Source of the DNA: Thermoclostridium stercorarium subsp. stercorarium DSM 8532
GTDB taxonomy: Bacteria > Bacillota > Clostridia > DSM-8532
Length of the DNA stretch: 64,000 nt
Assembly (NCBI RefSeq): GCF_000331995.1
Contig: NC_020134.1
Location: 1,773,465 to 1,837,464 of the forward strand
Direction of reading: 5' to 3'
The notes under the pieces were generated by a model, which ran no database searches, had not been told where the DNA came from, and saw only the letters and a list, made by a program, of their open reading frames with translations. The position numbers and the translations under genes are program-made. This document shows, piece after piece, positions 17,780 to 28,333 of the stretch (its first letter is position 1; each line of letters begins with the position of its first letter).

Positions 17780-20125
17780 TCACAATATTGAATTCATTGT
17801 TTGCATCTTATTCTTTTCCTCACGACTTATTTTCCTTAAAAGGCCTAACCCTTTTTCCTCTTTCTCATTAAAGTCATAAGGGCAATCACAAATTTTAATC
17901 CCTGCATCCGCGAACGCTCGTTTACCAGCTTCTTTTAGTAAAACGTTATTTATATTGGATAATAATTCTCTATCATAAAAATGGGAAACCTGAATAGTAT
18001 GCTTCAGTATCTCGTCCAGGATTTGTCTTTTTTTGATTGAATCCGCCCTTTGAAATTGCTCTTCCATCTGCTGTAAAATTCCAGTATTGTCAAGCTCAAT
18101 ATATATAGATTTGGGAATAATTAAGTCGCTTATAATATCACGGAACTTCGTTTCATATTTCTCCAATTGATACGGTCTATTCTGAATACTTTGTAAATAC
18201 CCGATATAATCTAATATTTCTCTATAATACTTCGACTCCAATATTTGGGGATTTAAATCAGGATCATAAACATTCTGAATTATATTCTGTTTGTCTTCTT
18301 CTGTTAAAATTTGCTGACCGGAAGGCCCCAAAAATTTTCTTAAAGCTTTTAATGAAAATTCATATATTTCTTTGTTGATCACATGCCCTAATCCCGATAC
18401 ATTTTCGGTATATATATGAATATTAGGAGTATGTTCCGACAAAAAACGATCCCTTCCTCTTAAAATTCTTCCCATTCTCTGGAAAAGACTGTCAACAGTA
18501 CACATTTCAGTATGCAAAATGTCAAAATCAATATCAAGACTTGCTTCAACTATCTGAGTGGTTACCCAAACTCCTTTTGCATTCTCATCCTTTGAAAAAT
18601 TAAGAATTTTATTTTCCAGAACGCTTCGGTGTTCTCTTGTAAATAAACTGTGTAATAACCATTTATTTTCAACATTAAGCCTTTGATATATCTCCTGCGC
18701 TTTCGTCACAGTATTTACAATTACCAAAATCTTATGATTCAAACTGTCCTTTTCAATTTGTTCAATATCCAATTCATGTTCATGTAATTTTACGAAGTGT
18801 TTGCTCTTATCACTTCTGTTACTTTCCCTTAAAAAGGGCTGAGGTAGCTCGAATGCTTCCGACACCTTCATATTCAGTTTTTCTTCAAGAATTTTTATAA
18901 AAATTTTCGGCATGGTGGCAGTCATGATCAAAAATTTACCGCCCAACCTGCTTATTTCCCGTAATCCATATAGAATACAGGCTATTATTGTCGGAGAATA
19001 CATCTGAATTTCATCTATAACTACTTTTGAATACATTAATGTGGCCGGTATCATTTCATAACCGTGATAGCGGAAAACAAAGCGAAATAGCTGGTCAACT
19101 GTAGTAATAGTCAATGGAGCGGTAAACAGTCTGGCTTCGCTTTCCATATAAATTGATGATTCATATGAATCATTTTCTTTCAGATATTCATTGAAAGAAT
19201 CCGAATGGAGTATAGCAACAGGAGAATAATTTAATGAGTTTTTTTCAGAACTGCCCTTTATTCTTTTATAAATCGCATTAATTGTAACTCTTAACGGTAA
19301 CGTATAGAATCCTTTTTGCGGACCAATCCACAACAGCGCTCCTTCAGTTTTGCCTATTCCGGTTGAAGCTATTAAAATGATGTTTTTATCCCTGTTTTTA
19401 TATAAATACCACTGTACATCTGCTAAAGAATTACCGTTAGCCGTATACTTTTTCAGTACCTTCTGATCTACCGATTCATTATAACTGTCAAACGGACTTT
19501 TCTCAATTTCAGTAATGCCTGCACTTGCTGAGTAATCAATACGATTGAGTAACCCCTTTATTTTTACGTATGTATTATATAAATTTTTATTTTTAACTAA
19601 ATATTCCAAATTAACTTTTGTATTTGCGTGCTCAAAATCGGGCTCATCGGAAATTAACCCAATTCTGAATTCTCTTTTGAATTCTGAAATATATGGCCTG
19701 ACATTCTCCTCCAGTGTTTTTTTCAATTGATTGTCATCATAATTAACTTTTCTGTAGTGGTGATAGTATATGGACATGGCAAGAAGCAAGATTTCCTCCG
19801 GTAAAAAGCCATACTCCTTTTGAATTCTTTCATAATCAATCATGCATGTGCTAAGATAGCCATGTGGTATCTCAAACACACCATCGAATGTGTCCGGCAA
19901 TGAGATATTCTCCTTTAATCTCACATAAATTTTATTCTGAAATGTAGCGTTTATCTTTCCGATATCGTGGTGAATTATTGCGAGCCTTAACACTTCCCAT
20001 TCTTTTTGGGTCAGTATATCAGGAAACGCGCTTTTTAACTCTTCAAAAAGTTTCAACATCTCAACGGTGTGCTGATATATAGTTACATGATTAAAATCCG
20101 ATTTAGCCAAAAACAGATTGCCCAT
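17780..20125 (-). CDS. cas3: CRISPR-associated helicase/nuclease Cas3 with HD domain
   Basis: 781 residues with the HD nuclease at the N-terminus (HHDIGK, residues 52-57; further histidines at 'IPHGYLS' and 'YYHHYRK') fused to a superfamily 2 helicase: Walker A ASTGIGKT (253-260), DEIQ box (371-374), 'MTATMPK' (401-407) and a C-terminal motif VI region 'LFQRMGRILRGRD'. All key residues appear intact, so it should be able to unwind and degrade DNA bound by Cascade. It lies between cas5 and cas4, in the usual I-B order. Confidence 0.96.
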   Translation of the reverse strand: MGNLFLAKSDFNHVTIYQHTVEMLKLFEELKSAFPDILTQKEWEVLRLAIIHHDIGKINATFQNKIYVRLKENISLPDTFDGVFEIPHGYLSTCMIDYERIQKEYGFLPEEILLLAMSIYYHHYRKVNYDDNQLKKTLEENVRPYISEFKREFRIGLISDEPDFEHANTKVNLEYLVKNKNLYNTYVKIKGLLNRIDYSASAGITEIEKSPFDSYNESVDQKVLKKYTANGNSLADVQWYLYKNRDKNIILIASTGIGKTEGALLWIGPQKGFYTLPLRVTINAIYKRIKGSSEKNSLNYSPVAILHSDSFNEYLKENDSYESSIYMESEARLFTAPLTITTVDQLFRFVFRYHGYEMIPATLMYSKVVIDEIQMYSPTIIACILYGLREISRLGGKFLIMTATMPKIFIKILEEKLNMKVSEAFELPQPFLRESNRSDKSKHFVKLHEHELDIEQIEKDSLNHKILVIVNTVTKAQEIYQRLNVENKWLLHSLFTREHRSVLENKILNFSKDENAKGVWVTTQIVEASLDIDFDILHTEMCTVDSLFQRMGRILRGRDRFLSEHTPNIHIYTENVSGLGHVINKEIYEFSLKALRKFLGPSGQQILTEEDKQNIIQNVYDPDLNPQILESKYYREILDYIGYLQSIQNRPYQLEKYETKFRDIISDLIIPKSIYIELDNTGILQQMEEQFQRADSIKKRQILDEILKHTIQVSHFYDRELLSNINNVLLKEAGKRAFADAGIKICDCPYDFNEKEEKGLGLLRKISREEKNKMQTMNSIL

Positions 20126-20158
20126 ATACTACCACCTTTCCTTTTTCTATGGCATTTT

Positions 20159-21783
<1,625 letters not shown>

Positions 21784-21785
21784 AA

Positions 21786-23486
21786 TTATTCACCCTCCTC
21801 ATTTACAATATTTTCAGCATTTTCTGAATTCAAGCTTTCGCCTTGAAGCCCGGCTATAAATGTATAACCCAGCATCTGGAATTTTTCATCACTTTGCTGC
21901 ATTTCAATCAGTATTTTAGGAATTGATTCATTTCTGCCTACATAAAAACGGAACATAGTATCATTGAACTTTGCCTTGTCTTTTGTTTTCAGTGCAAGTA
22001 ACAACGGATAAACAAAAGAACGCAGACTTTCATTAATTTTCATGTTTTTGTCATTGTCACCTTTCACGTTTGTGACTGTATTCGCATACTCCCGGCGAAT
22101 TCTTAAGCCTTCATTGTATGCTGCATCAAATTCTTTCCGGCTGATATACATAGCCTCACTTCCTCCCTCCTCCGAATAGAATTTTCTCATCCTACGTCTT
22201 TGAATTTGCAGAATATCCCTTACATACGGAGCTCTAAGGTTTTCAGTAAAAACTTTTTGCAGAATGGCATGTACCAATGCATACTGATTTCTGCCTGAAA
22301 AGAAATTATTTGCAACTTCCTGGTACACATTAACATAAGTGTCTTTGTCTTTCTTAAACGTCCAATTTATCAGGTTTTTAAAATTACTTTTGCAGGCCTT
22401 AAGTATTTCTAACAACGGTTTCGAAAGGGTATTGAAGACATATTTTCCTGTATCGGTATCAACAGAAACTCTTCTGATGATTTGAATGTTTTGAATTTCT
22501 CTTGTTTGTTCCTGGGCTGCATCATCTATAAAAGAATATAGTACCTTATAATAAAGCTGATTTAAAGTAGTGTATTTTTCACCGCCCCGTTCAAAAATAT
22601 CCTTTTCCGCCACCAGCGTGTGAATGCTTTCATTGTTGTTTATAAAAATTGCTTCTCCGCCGACTACTGTAAAACCCAGTGGTACGCATGAATATACCAA
22701 TGCACAGACAGGACAGATATAAGTATCAGGATTGAAATTCCAAAAATGAGACCTCTTACGTTCCATGTCAATACCTACATCATTCAGCCATGACATTCCC
22801 ATTCCCAAACTGGCATTGATCGGATTGCCGCATTGAATGCATTGCAACGCTCCTTTATTTTTTCTGTTTAAATATTCCAACGCAGGCTTAACAAAATAAT
22901 TATAGTAACATTCTTTAATATCCTTCCTAATATTTGATCTTTCAAAAAATGCAACGTTTCTCCAGAACATAATTATTTTGGTGTAGATAATATCTTTCAT
23001 GCAAAGGGTTTCTCGATGCTTTTTCATGTACTGAATTAATTCATAGCAGATGCTTACTGACTTTTGAATGTCTTTTTCGGTTTTCAGCATTTTTACACGG
23101 GAAAGAACATCAAAATCATCGCCTTTTTCTGCAATTATTTGATATCCTGATTTATAACTTGCACTTGTTAGCTTATTACATAATTTTTCAATAAAACTTT
23201 TATATTCTTCTTTGGGTATATCTTCCGGCTTTATACCGGCAAAATGCTCAAATTGGTTAATAAGGCTTTGATATAATGTTTCGTTCTGAAAAGTATTCAG
23301 CAATGCTTTTATGTAGTTTTCATGAAAATTTTCAAGTAATGATACCGGAACATGAATTGTATTACCTATATCCTGATCTTCAAGATTAAAGCCTTCCTGC
23401 CGTAAAACCTTTATAAATCCGACCACACCGGCGTTAAACAAGAAATCTTTCAAGGTAATAGTTATGTATCCGGAACTCAACAGCAA
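21786..23486 (-). CDS. cas8b1: Cascade large subunit Cas8b1 (Cst1 type)
   Basis: 566 residues with a zinc-finger made of two CxxC pairs, Cys216/Cys219 ('CIQCGNP') and Cys258/Cys261 ('CPVCALVY'), about 40 residues apart, as in Cst1-type Cas8b. The rest is poorly conserved, as usual for large subunits. The start is a TTG at 23486, four bases after AGGAGG; a TTG two codons later has more normal spacing and is also possible. Cas8 recognises the PAM and recruits Cas3. Confidence 0.9.
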   Translation of the reverse strand: MLLSSGYITITLKDFLFNAGVVGFIKVLRQEGFNLEDQDIGNTIHVPVSLLENFHENYIKALLNTFQNETLYQSLINQFEHFAGIKPEDIPKEEYKSFIEKLCNKLTSASYKSGYQIIAEKGDDFDVLSRVKMLKTEKDIQKSVSICYELIQYMKKHRETLCMKDIIYTKIIMFWRNVAFFERSNIRKDIKECYYNYFVKPALEYLNRKNKGALQCIQCGNPINASLGMGMSWLNDVGIDMERKRSHFWNFNPDTYICPVCALVYSCVPLGFTVVGGEAIFINNNESIHTLVAEKDIFERGGEKYTTLNQLYYKVLYSFIDDAAQEQTREIQNIQIIRRVSVDTDTGKYVFNTLSKPLLEILKACKSNFKNLINWTFKKDKDTYVNVYQEVANNFFSGRNQYALVHAILQKVFTENLRAPYVRDILQIQRRRMRKFYSEEGGSEAMYISRKEFDAAYNEGLRIRREYANTVTNVKGDNDKNMKINESLRSFVYPLLLALKTKDKAKFNDTMFRFYVGRNESIPKILIEMQQSDEKFQMLGYTFIAGLQGESLNSENAENIVNEEGE

Positions 23487-23498
23487 TTCACCTCCTTT

Positions 23499-24215
23499 TC
23501 ACAGTGCTATCATTCCGAAGCCACAACTACGTTTTGAACCTATTCCCTGTTTATAAAAATAATCCAGTAAAACTGGATCTCCTTCCAGCATAAATGTCCC
23601 AAGCGTAACTTCAATATACTGTCCGTAAAACTGCACTACTGTTTTTTGAGGTTTAACAGGAGTCATACGAAAATCTTCCAACAGATATGACGGTATGTCT
23701 TTCAAAATTTCAAGTTGATAACGCAATACTTTCATCAGTTCATTATTAAATTCAGGATGAACAACACTGTAATAAAAATCTTTATTTCCATTATTGTGAG
23801 AACGGACGACTAACGGCGAAATAAACTGAATGAGTATTTTTCTCTCTGTAATTATTTTTTCAGGTACAAGATCGATCTCTTTAAGCAAAATCGTATTATT
23901 GAACGGAATGTTAAACTCTTTCAGTCTCATCTTCAGAAATGAATTATACATGTGTATGCCAAGAATGGTATCACCGGTCGAAAACTGGACCTCCATTCGG
24001 TTGGATTCTAATTGTATAGCATCTGAATTAAAAATGGGCTTGTCCAGCCAAACAGAAAATGTATATTTTTTAGGTATCACGCCGTTTTCATAAAGATTTC
24101 TGTACAGGACTTGATCATACTGAGATATGGAGTATTTAAGGAAGGACAATATAAAAGGCCTGTAATCACATGGAATTATATTTTTTCTTAATTCAAAACT
24201 TAATTTTAATCGCAT
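23499..24215 (-). CDS. cas6: CRISPR RNA endonuclease Cas6
   Basis: 238 residues with two RAMP folds; the glycine-rich loop 'KQGIGSKRSCGFGMIAL' at the extreme C-terminus is diagnostic. AGGAGGTG sits six bases before the ATG. It is the first gene of the cas operon, behind a near-consensus promoter at 24268-24296. Cas6 cuts the array transcript within the repeats to leave an 8-base handle. A second, unrelated-looking Cas6 lies at 47212-47940. Confidence 0.94.
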   Translation of the reverse strand: MRLKLSFELRKNIIPCDYRPFILSFLKYSISQYDQVLYRNLYENGVIPKKYTFSVWLDKPIFNSDAIQLESNRMEVQFSTGDTILGIHMYNSFLKMRLKEFNIPFNNTILLKEIDLVPEKIITERKILIQFISPLVVRSHNNGNKDFYYSVVHPEFNNELMKVLRYQLEILKDIPSYLLEDFRMTPVKPQKTVVQFYGQYIEVTLGTFMLEGDPVLLDYFYKQGIGSKRSCGFGMIAL

Positions 24216-24234
24216 TTCTTCACCTCCTTATCCT

Positions 24235-24268
24235 CCCATAATAATTTTTTATTATATATTCGGCTAAA
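24235..24268 (+). promoter_or_regulatory. Likely Cascade operator: PAM-like CCC plus site matching the pseudo-spacer
   Basis: CCC at 24235-24237 is followed by ATAATAATTTTTTAT (24238-24252), identical to the first 15 bases of the pseudo-spacer at 24383-24369 read on the minus strand. Beyond base 15 the match breaks down. A Cascade footprint here would cover the expected cas transcription start and touch the -10 box. Confidence 0.6.
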
Positions 24269-24296
24269 TTATACACAATATTACATTTAATATCAA
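24268..24296 (-). promoter_or_regulatory. Promoter of the cas operon
   Basis: On the minus strand TTGATA (24291-24296) and TATAAT (24268-24273) are separated by exactly 17 bases, a near-consensus sigma-A promoter. The expected start is near 24261, about 45 bases before the cas6 ATG. Confidence 0.85.
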
Positions 24297-24322
24297 TATT
24301 TGTTATACAAATACCCATATGT

Positions 24323-24413
24323 ATTTGCTCTCCATGCTGGATAGATTCAATATTTTTAATATAAAAATATAAAAAATTATTATTTTTACATTCCAAAATG
24401 GTTAGATTTATCT
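24323..24413 (-). ncRNA. creR: CreR-like RNA: degenerate two-repeat mini-CRISPR upstream of the cas operon
   Basis: Two diverged repeat copies lie on the minus strand: the first at 24384-24413 (24 of 30 bases as in the array repeat; 23 of 24 in the core 24385-24408) and the second at 24323-24352 (21 of 30). Between them is a 31-base pseudo-spacer, a normal spacer length. The first copy keeps the TGGAATGTAAA handle region, so Cas6 could mature a crRNA-like RNA. The first 15 bases of the pseudo-spacer match the cas promoter region (24238-24252) next to CCC. This is the design known for CreR RNAs that guide Cascade to repress cas genes. A 7-bp hairpin (24308-24327) follows. No clear promoter of its own is seen; readthrough from the gene at 24421-26052 is possible. 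I found no toxin RNA of the CreT kind. The repeats are seen; the function is inferred. Confidence 0.68.
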
Positions 24414-24420
24414 TTTTTAT

Positions 24421-26052
24421 TTACCCTGACGGTTCAGAACTGTACCCTCCGGTTATGTTTAAAACTTTAAATCCGTTCTGGCTTAAGATTCTGTCGGCTA
24501 TGTAACCGCGATATCCCACACGGCAGTATACCACAATTGTTTTGCTTTTATCAAGTTCATCAAGCCTTTCCCTCAGTTCATCAACGGGTATGTTAACCGC
24601 CCCTTCAATATGACCTTTGCTATATTCTGCCTCGGTTCTCACATCAACAAGTATATAATCATTCTTGTTAAGCTGCTCGAGCTCGCTCCACGTAATTAAA
24701 TGGGACAAGCCCGTCAGCCGGTTTTGAGCAACATATCCGGCAATGTTGACAGGATCTTTTGCCGATGAATACGGAGGGGCATATGAAAGCTCCAGTTCCG
24801 CAAGATCATTTACCGTACCGTTCAGGCGAATAACAGCCGCAATAACGTCGATCCGCTTATCCACTCCTTCATAACCTACTGCCTGCGCCCCTAAAACTTT
24901 TCCGTCATCATTGAACAAAAGCTTCAAAGTCATTTGGGAAGCTCCGGGATAATAAGAAGCATGAGACATTGGATGGACATATATTACCTCATAAGGTATA
25001 TCTGCCAGCTTCAAATCCTTTTCGTTATTGCCCGTACACGCTGCGGTAAGGTTGAAAACCTTGGTTATGGAAGTTCCCTGAGTTCCCCTGTACACCGAGT
25101 TTATCCCCGCGATGTTATCCGCCGCTATCCTGCCCTGTTTATTTGCCGGACCCGCCAATGGTTTTGCCGTCTTTCTGCCGTTAACAAAATCGGCCACCTC
25201 CACGGCATCACCCACTGCATATATTTCTTTGATATTTGTCTGCATCCTCTCGTTTACAATTATATGCCCTCTTGGGCCAAGCTCGATTCCACTGCCTCTG
25301 AGGAAATCGGTATCGGGAACTATACCCGTGGCAAGAATTACAAAGTCTGCAGTAAGTTTTTCCCCGTTTGACAAAGTTATTTCGATTTTTTCTCCATTTT
25401 CTTCAACTGAATTAACCATGGTGTTTAAAACAAGATTTACGCCATTTTTCTCCAGTTCCCTTTCAATCAGAACGGCAATATCTTCATCGAACTGGGAAAG
25501 GATATGCGGGAACATCTCGACGACTGATACTTCTATTCCCCGTTTCCGAAGATTTTCGGCCATTTCTATACCAATAAACCCGCCGCCGATTATCACCACG
25601 CTTCTTACAGCTTCACTGCATGCTAAAGATTTAACGGCATCGGCGTCATGAAGATTTCTTACCGTGTAAATTTTATCATTGTTAATTCCGGGAATATTAG
25701 GCCTGAAAGGCTTTGCTCCGGGTGCCAGAATGAGATAGTCGTAACTTTCACTATAAATCCCCCTGGCTTTGCTTTTTACGGTAATATTTTTTTCCTGCGG
25801 ATTTACGCTTATAACTTCGCTTTCGGTCCTTACATCGATATTAAATCTGGCCTTCATAGCTTCAGGAGTTTGAACAAAAAGATTGTCCCTGTCTTTTATT
25901 ACATCACCTATGTAATATGGCAGTCCGCATGTCGCGTAGGAAATATGTTCGCCCTTTTCAAACATTATAATCTCGGCGTGTTCATCAAGCCTTCTGAGTC
26001 GTGCGGCTGCCGACGCACCGCCTGCCACACCGCCGACTATTAAAACTTTCAT
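24421..26052 (-). CDS. CoA-disulfide reductase with C-terminal rhodanese domain
   Basis: 543 residues. The N-terminal part is a FAD/NAD(P)-binding disulfide reductase ('VLIVGGVAGGASAAARLRRL') with the single redox cysteine Cys42 in 'SYATCGLPYYIGD'. The last hundred residues form a rhodanese domain with active-site loop 'VVYCRVGYRG'. This CoADR-Rhd architecture reduces CoA disulfide, CoA persulfide or polysulfide with NAD(P)H. The gene may share a transcript with the MgtC-like gene 44 bases upstream. Its 3' end borders the mini-CRISPR. Confidence 0.92.
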   Translation of the reverse strand: MKVLIVGGVAGGASAAARLRRLDEHAEIIMFEKGEHISYATCGLPYYIGDVIKDRDNLFVQTPEAMKARFNIDVRTESEVISVNPQEKNITVKSKARGIYSESYDYLILAPGAKPFRPNIPGINNDKIYTVRNLHDADAVKSLACSEAVRSVVIIGGGFIGIEMAENLRKRGIEVSVVEMFPHILSQFDEDIAVLIERELEKNGVNLVLNTMVNSVEENGEKIEITLSNGEKLTADFVILATGIVPDTDFLRGSGIELGPRGHIIVNERMQTNIKEIYAVGDAVEVADFVNGRKTAKPLAGPANKQGRIAADNIAGINSVYRGTQGTSITKVFNLTAACTGNNEKDLKLADIPYEVIYVHPMSHASYYPGASQMTLKLLFNDDGKVLGAQAVGYEGVDKRIDVIAAVIRLNGTVNDLAELELSYAPPYSSAKDPVNIAGYVAQNRLTGLSHLITWSELEQLNKNDYILVDVRTEAEYSKGHIEGAVNIPVDELRERLDELDKSKTIVVYCRVGYRGYIADRILSQNGFKVLNITGGYSSEPSG

Positions 26053-26096
26053 TCCATGACCCCCTGTCTTTTGTTTTCAGTAAACGGGATATCGTC

Positions 26097-26753
26097 TTAT
26101 TCCATAATTGCGACACCTTTCAACGTTTTCAGCTGTACAATAAGATCACTTTTTGACAAACCTTTCGGGAGCTTTAGAGAGAAGCGGACAAACATAAAAT
26201 CTTCCTCATCTTCGTCAATATCCACATTATTTATGTTGGCGCCCATTCGGCCCATGAAGGATGCCACTTCACCGAGTTTTCCCGGCCTGTTTTCAATTTT
26301 CAGACAAATCTCAATGCTGGCATCCTCTTTACTCATAAGAACATTTTCAAATTTGCTGAGTAATTTCAGCGTTATAAACACTATAGCCGCGGCAATAACC
26401 GCTGCCGTATAAAATCCAGAACCGGCTGCAAGCCCTATGCATGCTACCGCCCACAAACTTGCAGCGGTGGTCAGTCCCCTGACACTAATTCCCTGTTTTA
26501 TTATAGTCCCCGCACCAAGAAAACCTATTCCGCTTATCACCTGAGCGCCCAGTCTTGCAGGATCCACATTTGTTAAACCGCGATATTTATTGAACAAATA
26601 TTCGGACAATACCATTACCAGAGACGACCCCAAGCAAACAAGGACATGTGTCCTGAGTCCCGCCGCACGTTTTTTGTTCTCCCTTTCAAGCCCAACAATA
26701 CCGCCAAGTAATGCTGCCGTTAAAAGACGTAATAAAATAACCCCGAGATGCAA
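26097..26753 (-). CDS. MgtC/SapB family membrane protein with C-terminal ACT-like domain
   Basis: From a TTG at 26753 the protein has 218 residues. 'LLRLLTAALLGGIVGLEREN', 'AAGLRTHVLVCLGSSLVMVL' and 'QVISGIGFLGAGTIIKQG' are the MgtC/SapB core with four to five membrane helices; the C-terminus ('SIEICLKIENRPGKLGEVAS') is an ACT-like regulatory domain. A strong AAAGGAGGT lies nine bases before the TTG. The frame is open upstream into the TPM gene with no stop between them, so a fused product is also possible. MgtC proteins affect growth in low magnesium and membrane ATPase activity; the substrate of this member is unknown. Confidence 0.85.
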   Translation of the reverse strand: MHLGVILLRLLTAALLGGIVGLERENKKRAAGLRTHVLVCLGSSLVMVLSEYLFNKYRGLTNVDPARLGAQVISGIGFLGAGTIIKQGISVRGLTTAASLWAVACIGLAAGSGFYTAAVIAAAIVFITLKLLSKFENVLMSKEDASIEICLKIENRPGKLGEVASFMGRMGANINNVDIDEDEEDFMFVRFSLKLPKGLSKSDLIVQLKTLKGVAIME

Positions 26754-27489
26754 ATTTATTTTACCTCCTTTCCGGCTAAGGAAGAAAAAATTAAAAGAGC
26801 GTTCCGCAGAAGCCGTAAATAATAAAAATTTTGTAATTCTTCCTCTAAAGAAAATCAGATCAATTACTATAAGCGCTAAAAACAACAATATCAGAATCGC
26901 ATCGGATGTATTTTCACTTTCTTCGCCGTAATCATCCACTGTATACCCATACTCCGGCGGCTTATATTTAATATCATATTCTTTGTATATCTGCTGTATA
27001 ACCGCCATAAAACCATTTGCGATTCCCTGTCCATAGTCTCCGTCCCTGAAATGGGGAATCATGTAATTGTCCTGTATCCTGCCCGTCAAACCATCGGGCA
27101 GGGCGCCTTCAAGCCCATACCCAACCTCAATTCTGGACATTCTGTCGCCTACTGATACAAGAATCAGAACACCGTTATTCTCTTTTTTTGAGCCTATCCC
27201 CCATTTTCTGAACAGGGCATTGGAATATTCCTCAATAGCTTCGCCGTTAAGGCTGTTTATTGTTACAACCACAACCTGAGCGCCGGTTTTCATACAGCGA
27301 AACCGCTTCATTCTGTATCAGACGTTCATAATCGGAATTTATGACACCAGCAAAATCGTTTACAAAAAAATCATCGGTCGGTTCAGGCAGAGATACAGAA
27401 GTGGCCACCGCATGTGGCGCCGTTATAGTTGTAAATAAAATAACGAGTGTTAAAATTATAAACAGACTTTTCTGTATATTTCTTTTCAT
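26754..27489 (-). pseudogene. TPM-domain (YgcG-like) membrane protein, frameshifted
   Basis: The N-terminus, from ATG 27489, is a signal peptide plus 'DDFFVNDFAGVINSDYERLI' and 'QNEAVSLYE'. The domain then continues in another frame with 'KTGAQVVVVTINSLNGEAIE' and 'LILVSVGDRMSRIEVGYGLE', up to a membrane helix. The break is at about 27285-27292, in a GAAAACC stretch where two A appear to be missing. The gene also lacks a stop before the MgtC-like gene and has no Gly-rich tail. With LemA upstream it forms the common LemA-TPM pair. Either a pseudogene or a sequence error in an A run. Confidence 0.8.
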
Positions 27490-27557
27490 CTGAACCTTCC
27501 TTTTACATATTTTTCGGCCAAAATGCTATGCGCAGCCACTTCGGTAAAATTCAGTTT

Positions 27558-28120
27558 TCAGAATTTCACTTCCGGAGCCTGTTTTACATTTTCACTTGCT
27601 TCAAAGTATTCATATCTTTCAAAGCCGAAAATTTTTGCGACCAAAACCATCGGAAACCTTCTTATTGCCGTATTGTAGTTTCGCGCCGCATTATTGTAAT
27701 CCATTCTGGCCAATGCTATTCTGTTTTCCGTTCCGGCCAGTTCATCAGAAAGCTGTTTAAAATTCTCATTGGCTTTAAGTTCCGGATAACTCTCAGCTAA
27801 AGCAATAAGTCTGTTCAGAGCGCCGGACAGCTGTTCACTGGCTTCCGCTCTTCCTCCATTGAACCTGCGCCTATAAGCCTGGACCGGGCATCGGCTATGC
27901 TTGTAAAGATTTCCTCCTCATGAGCAGCATATCCTTTAACTGTTTCGACAAGATTAGGAATAAGATCATTCCTCCTTTGAAGCTGATTGTCAATCTGACT
28001 TAGCGCAGTCTCAACTTCCTCACTTAGTTCCACAAGGCTGTTATAAGTTTTAATGACAGGCAAAACAATAACGACTAACAATGCTATGATGACTATAATT
28101 GCAACTGTTCCTTTTCTCAT
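27558..28120 (-). pseudogene. lemA: LemA family protein, frameshifted
   Basis: The first part from ATG 28120 has a membrane anchor and 'ETALSQIDNQLQRRNDLIPN', the LemA signature. At about 27845-27855 ('GSMEEER') the frame changes: the rest of the family sequence ('GRAEASEQLSGALNRLIALA', 'ELKANENFKQLSDELAGTEN', ending 'FEASENVKQAPEVKF') continues in the next frame to a stop at 27558. One base seems to be missing. As the downstream TPM gene is also broken, the pair may be decaying together, or the region may contain sequencing errors. Confidence 0.82.
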
Positions 28121-28333
28121 TTTTCATTCTCCTTCTTGCAATATTTCATTATAAGTGCATATATAACACGACATTAAATAATGCCGATATATATTACGGT
28201 CTTACAGTACTAAAAGTCTTATTTATATTGTAATATATACCCAAAATACAATAATTGCGATCCTGGAATTTAGAAATTCGAATGGTTTACCGATAAAAAA
28301 AATGTAAATATACCGCAAAAGGAGATTAGCATC

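Noticed and set aside
24216-24420. CreT-type toxin RNA accompanying the mini-CRISPR
   Set aside because: The two pseudo-repeats are directly spaced by one spacer length and I see no small frame or rare-codon pair with a strong ribosome site nearby; the CreR interpretation needs no toxin.
27247-27489. Separate 80-residue protein with signal peptide
   Set aside because: It is the N-terminal part of the frameshifted TPM-domain gene; the tail RRSGCGCNNKQP is out-of-frame sequence.
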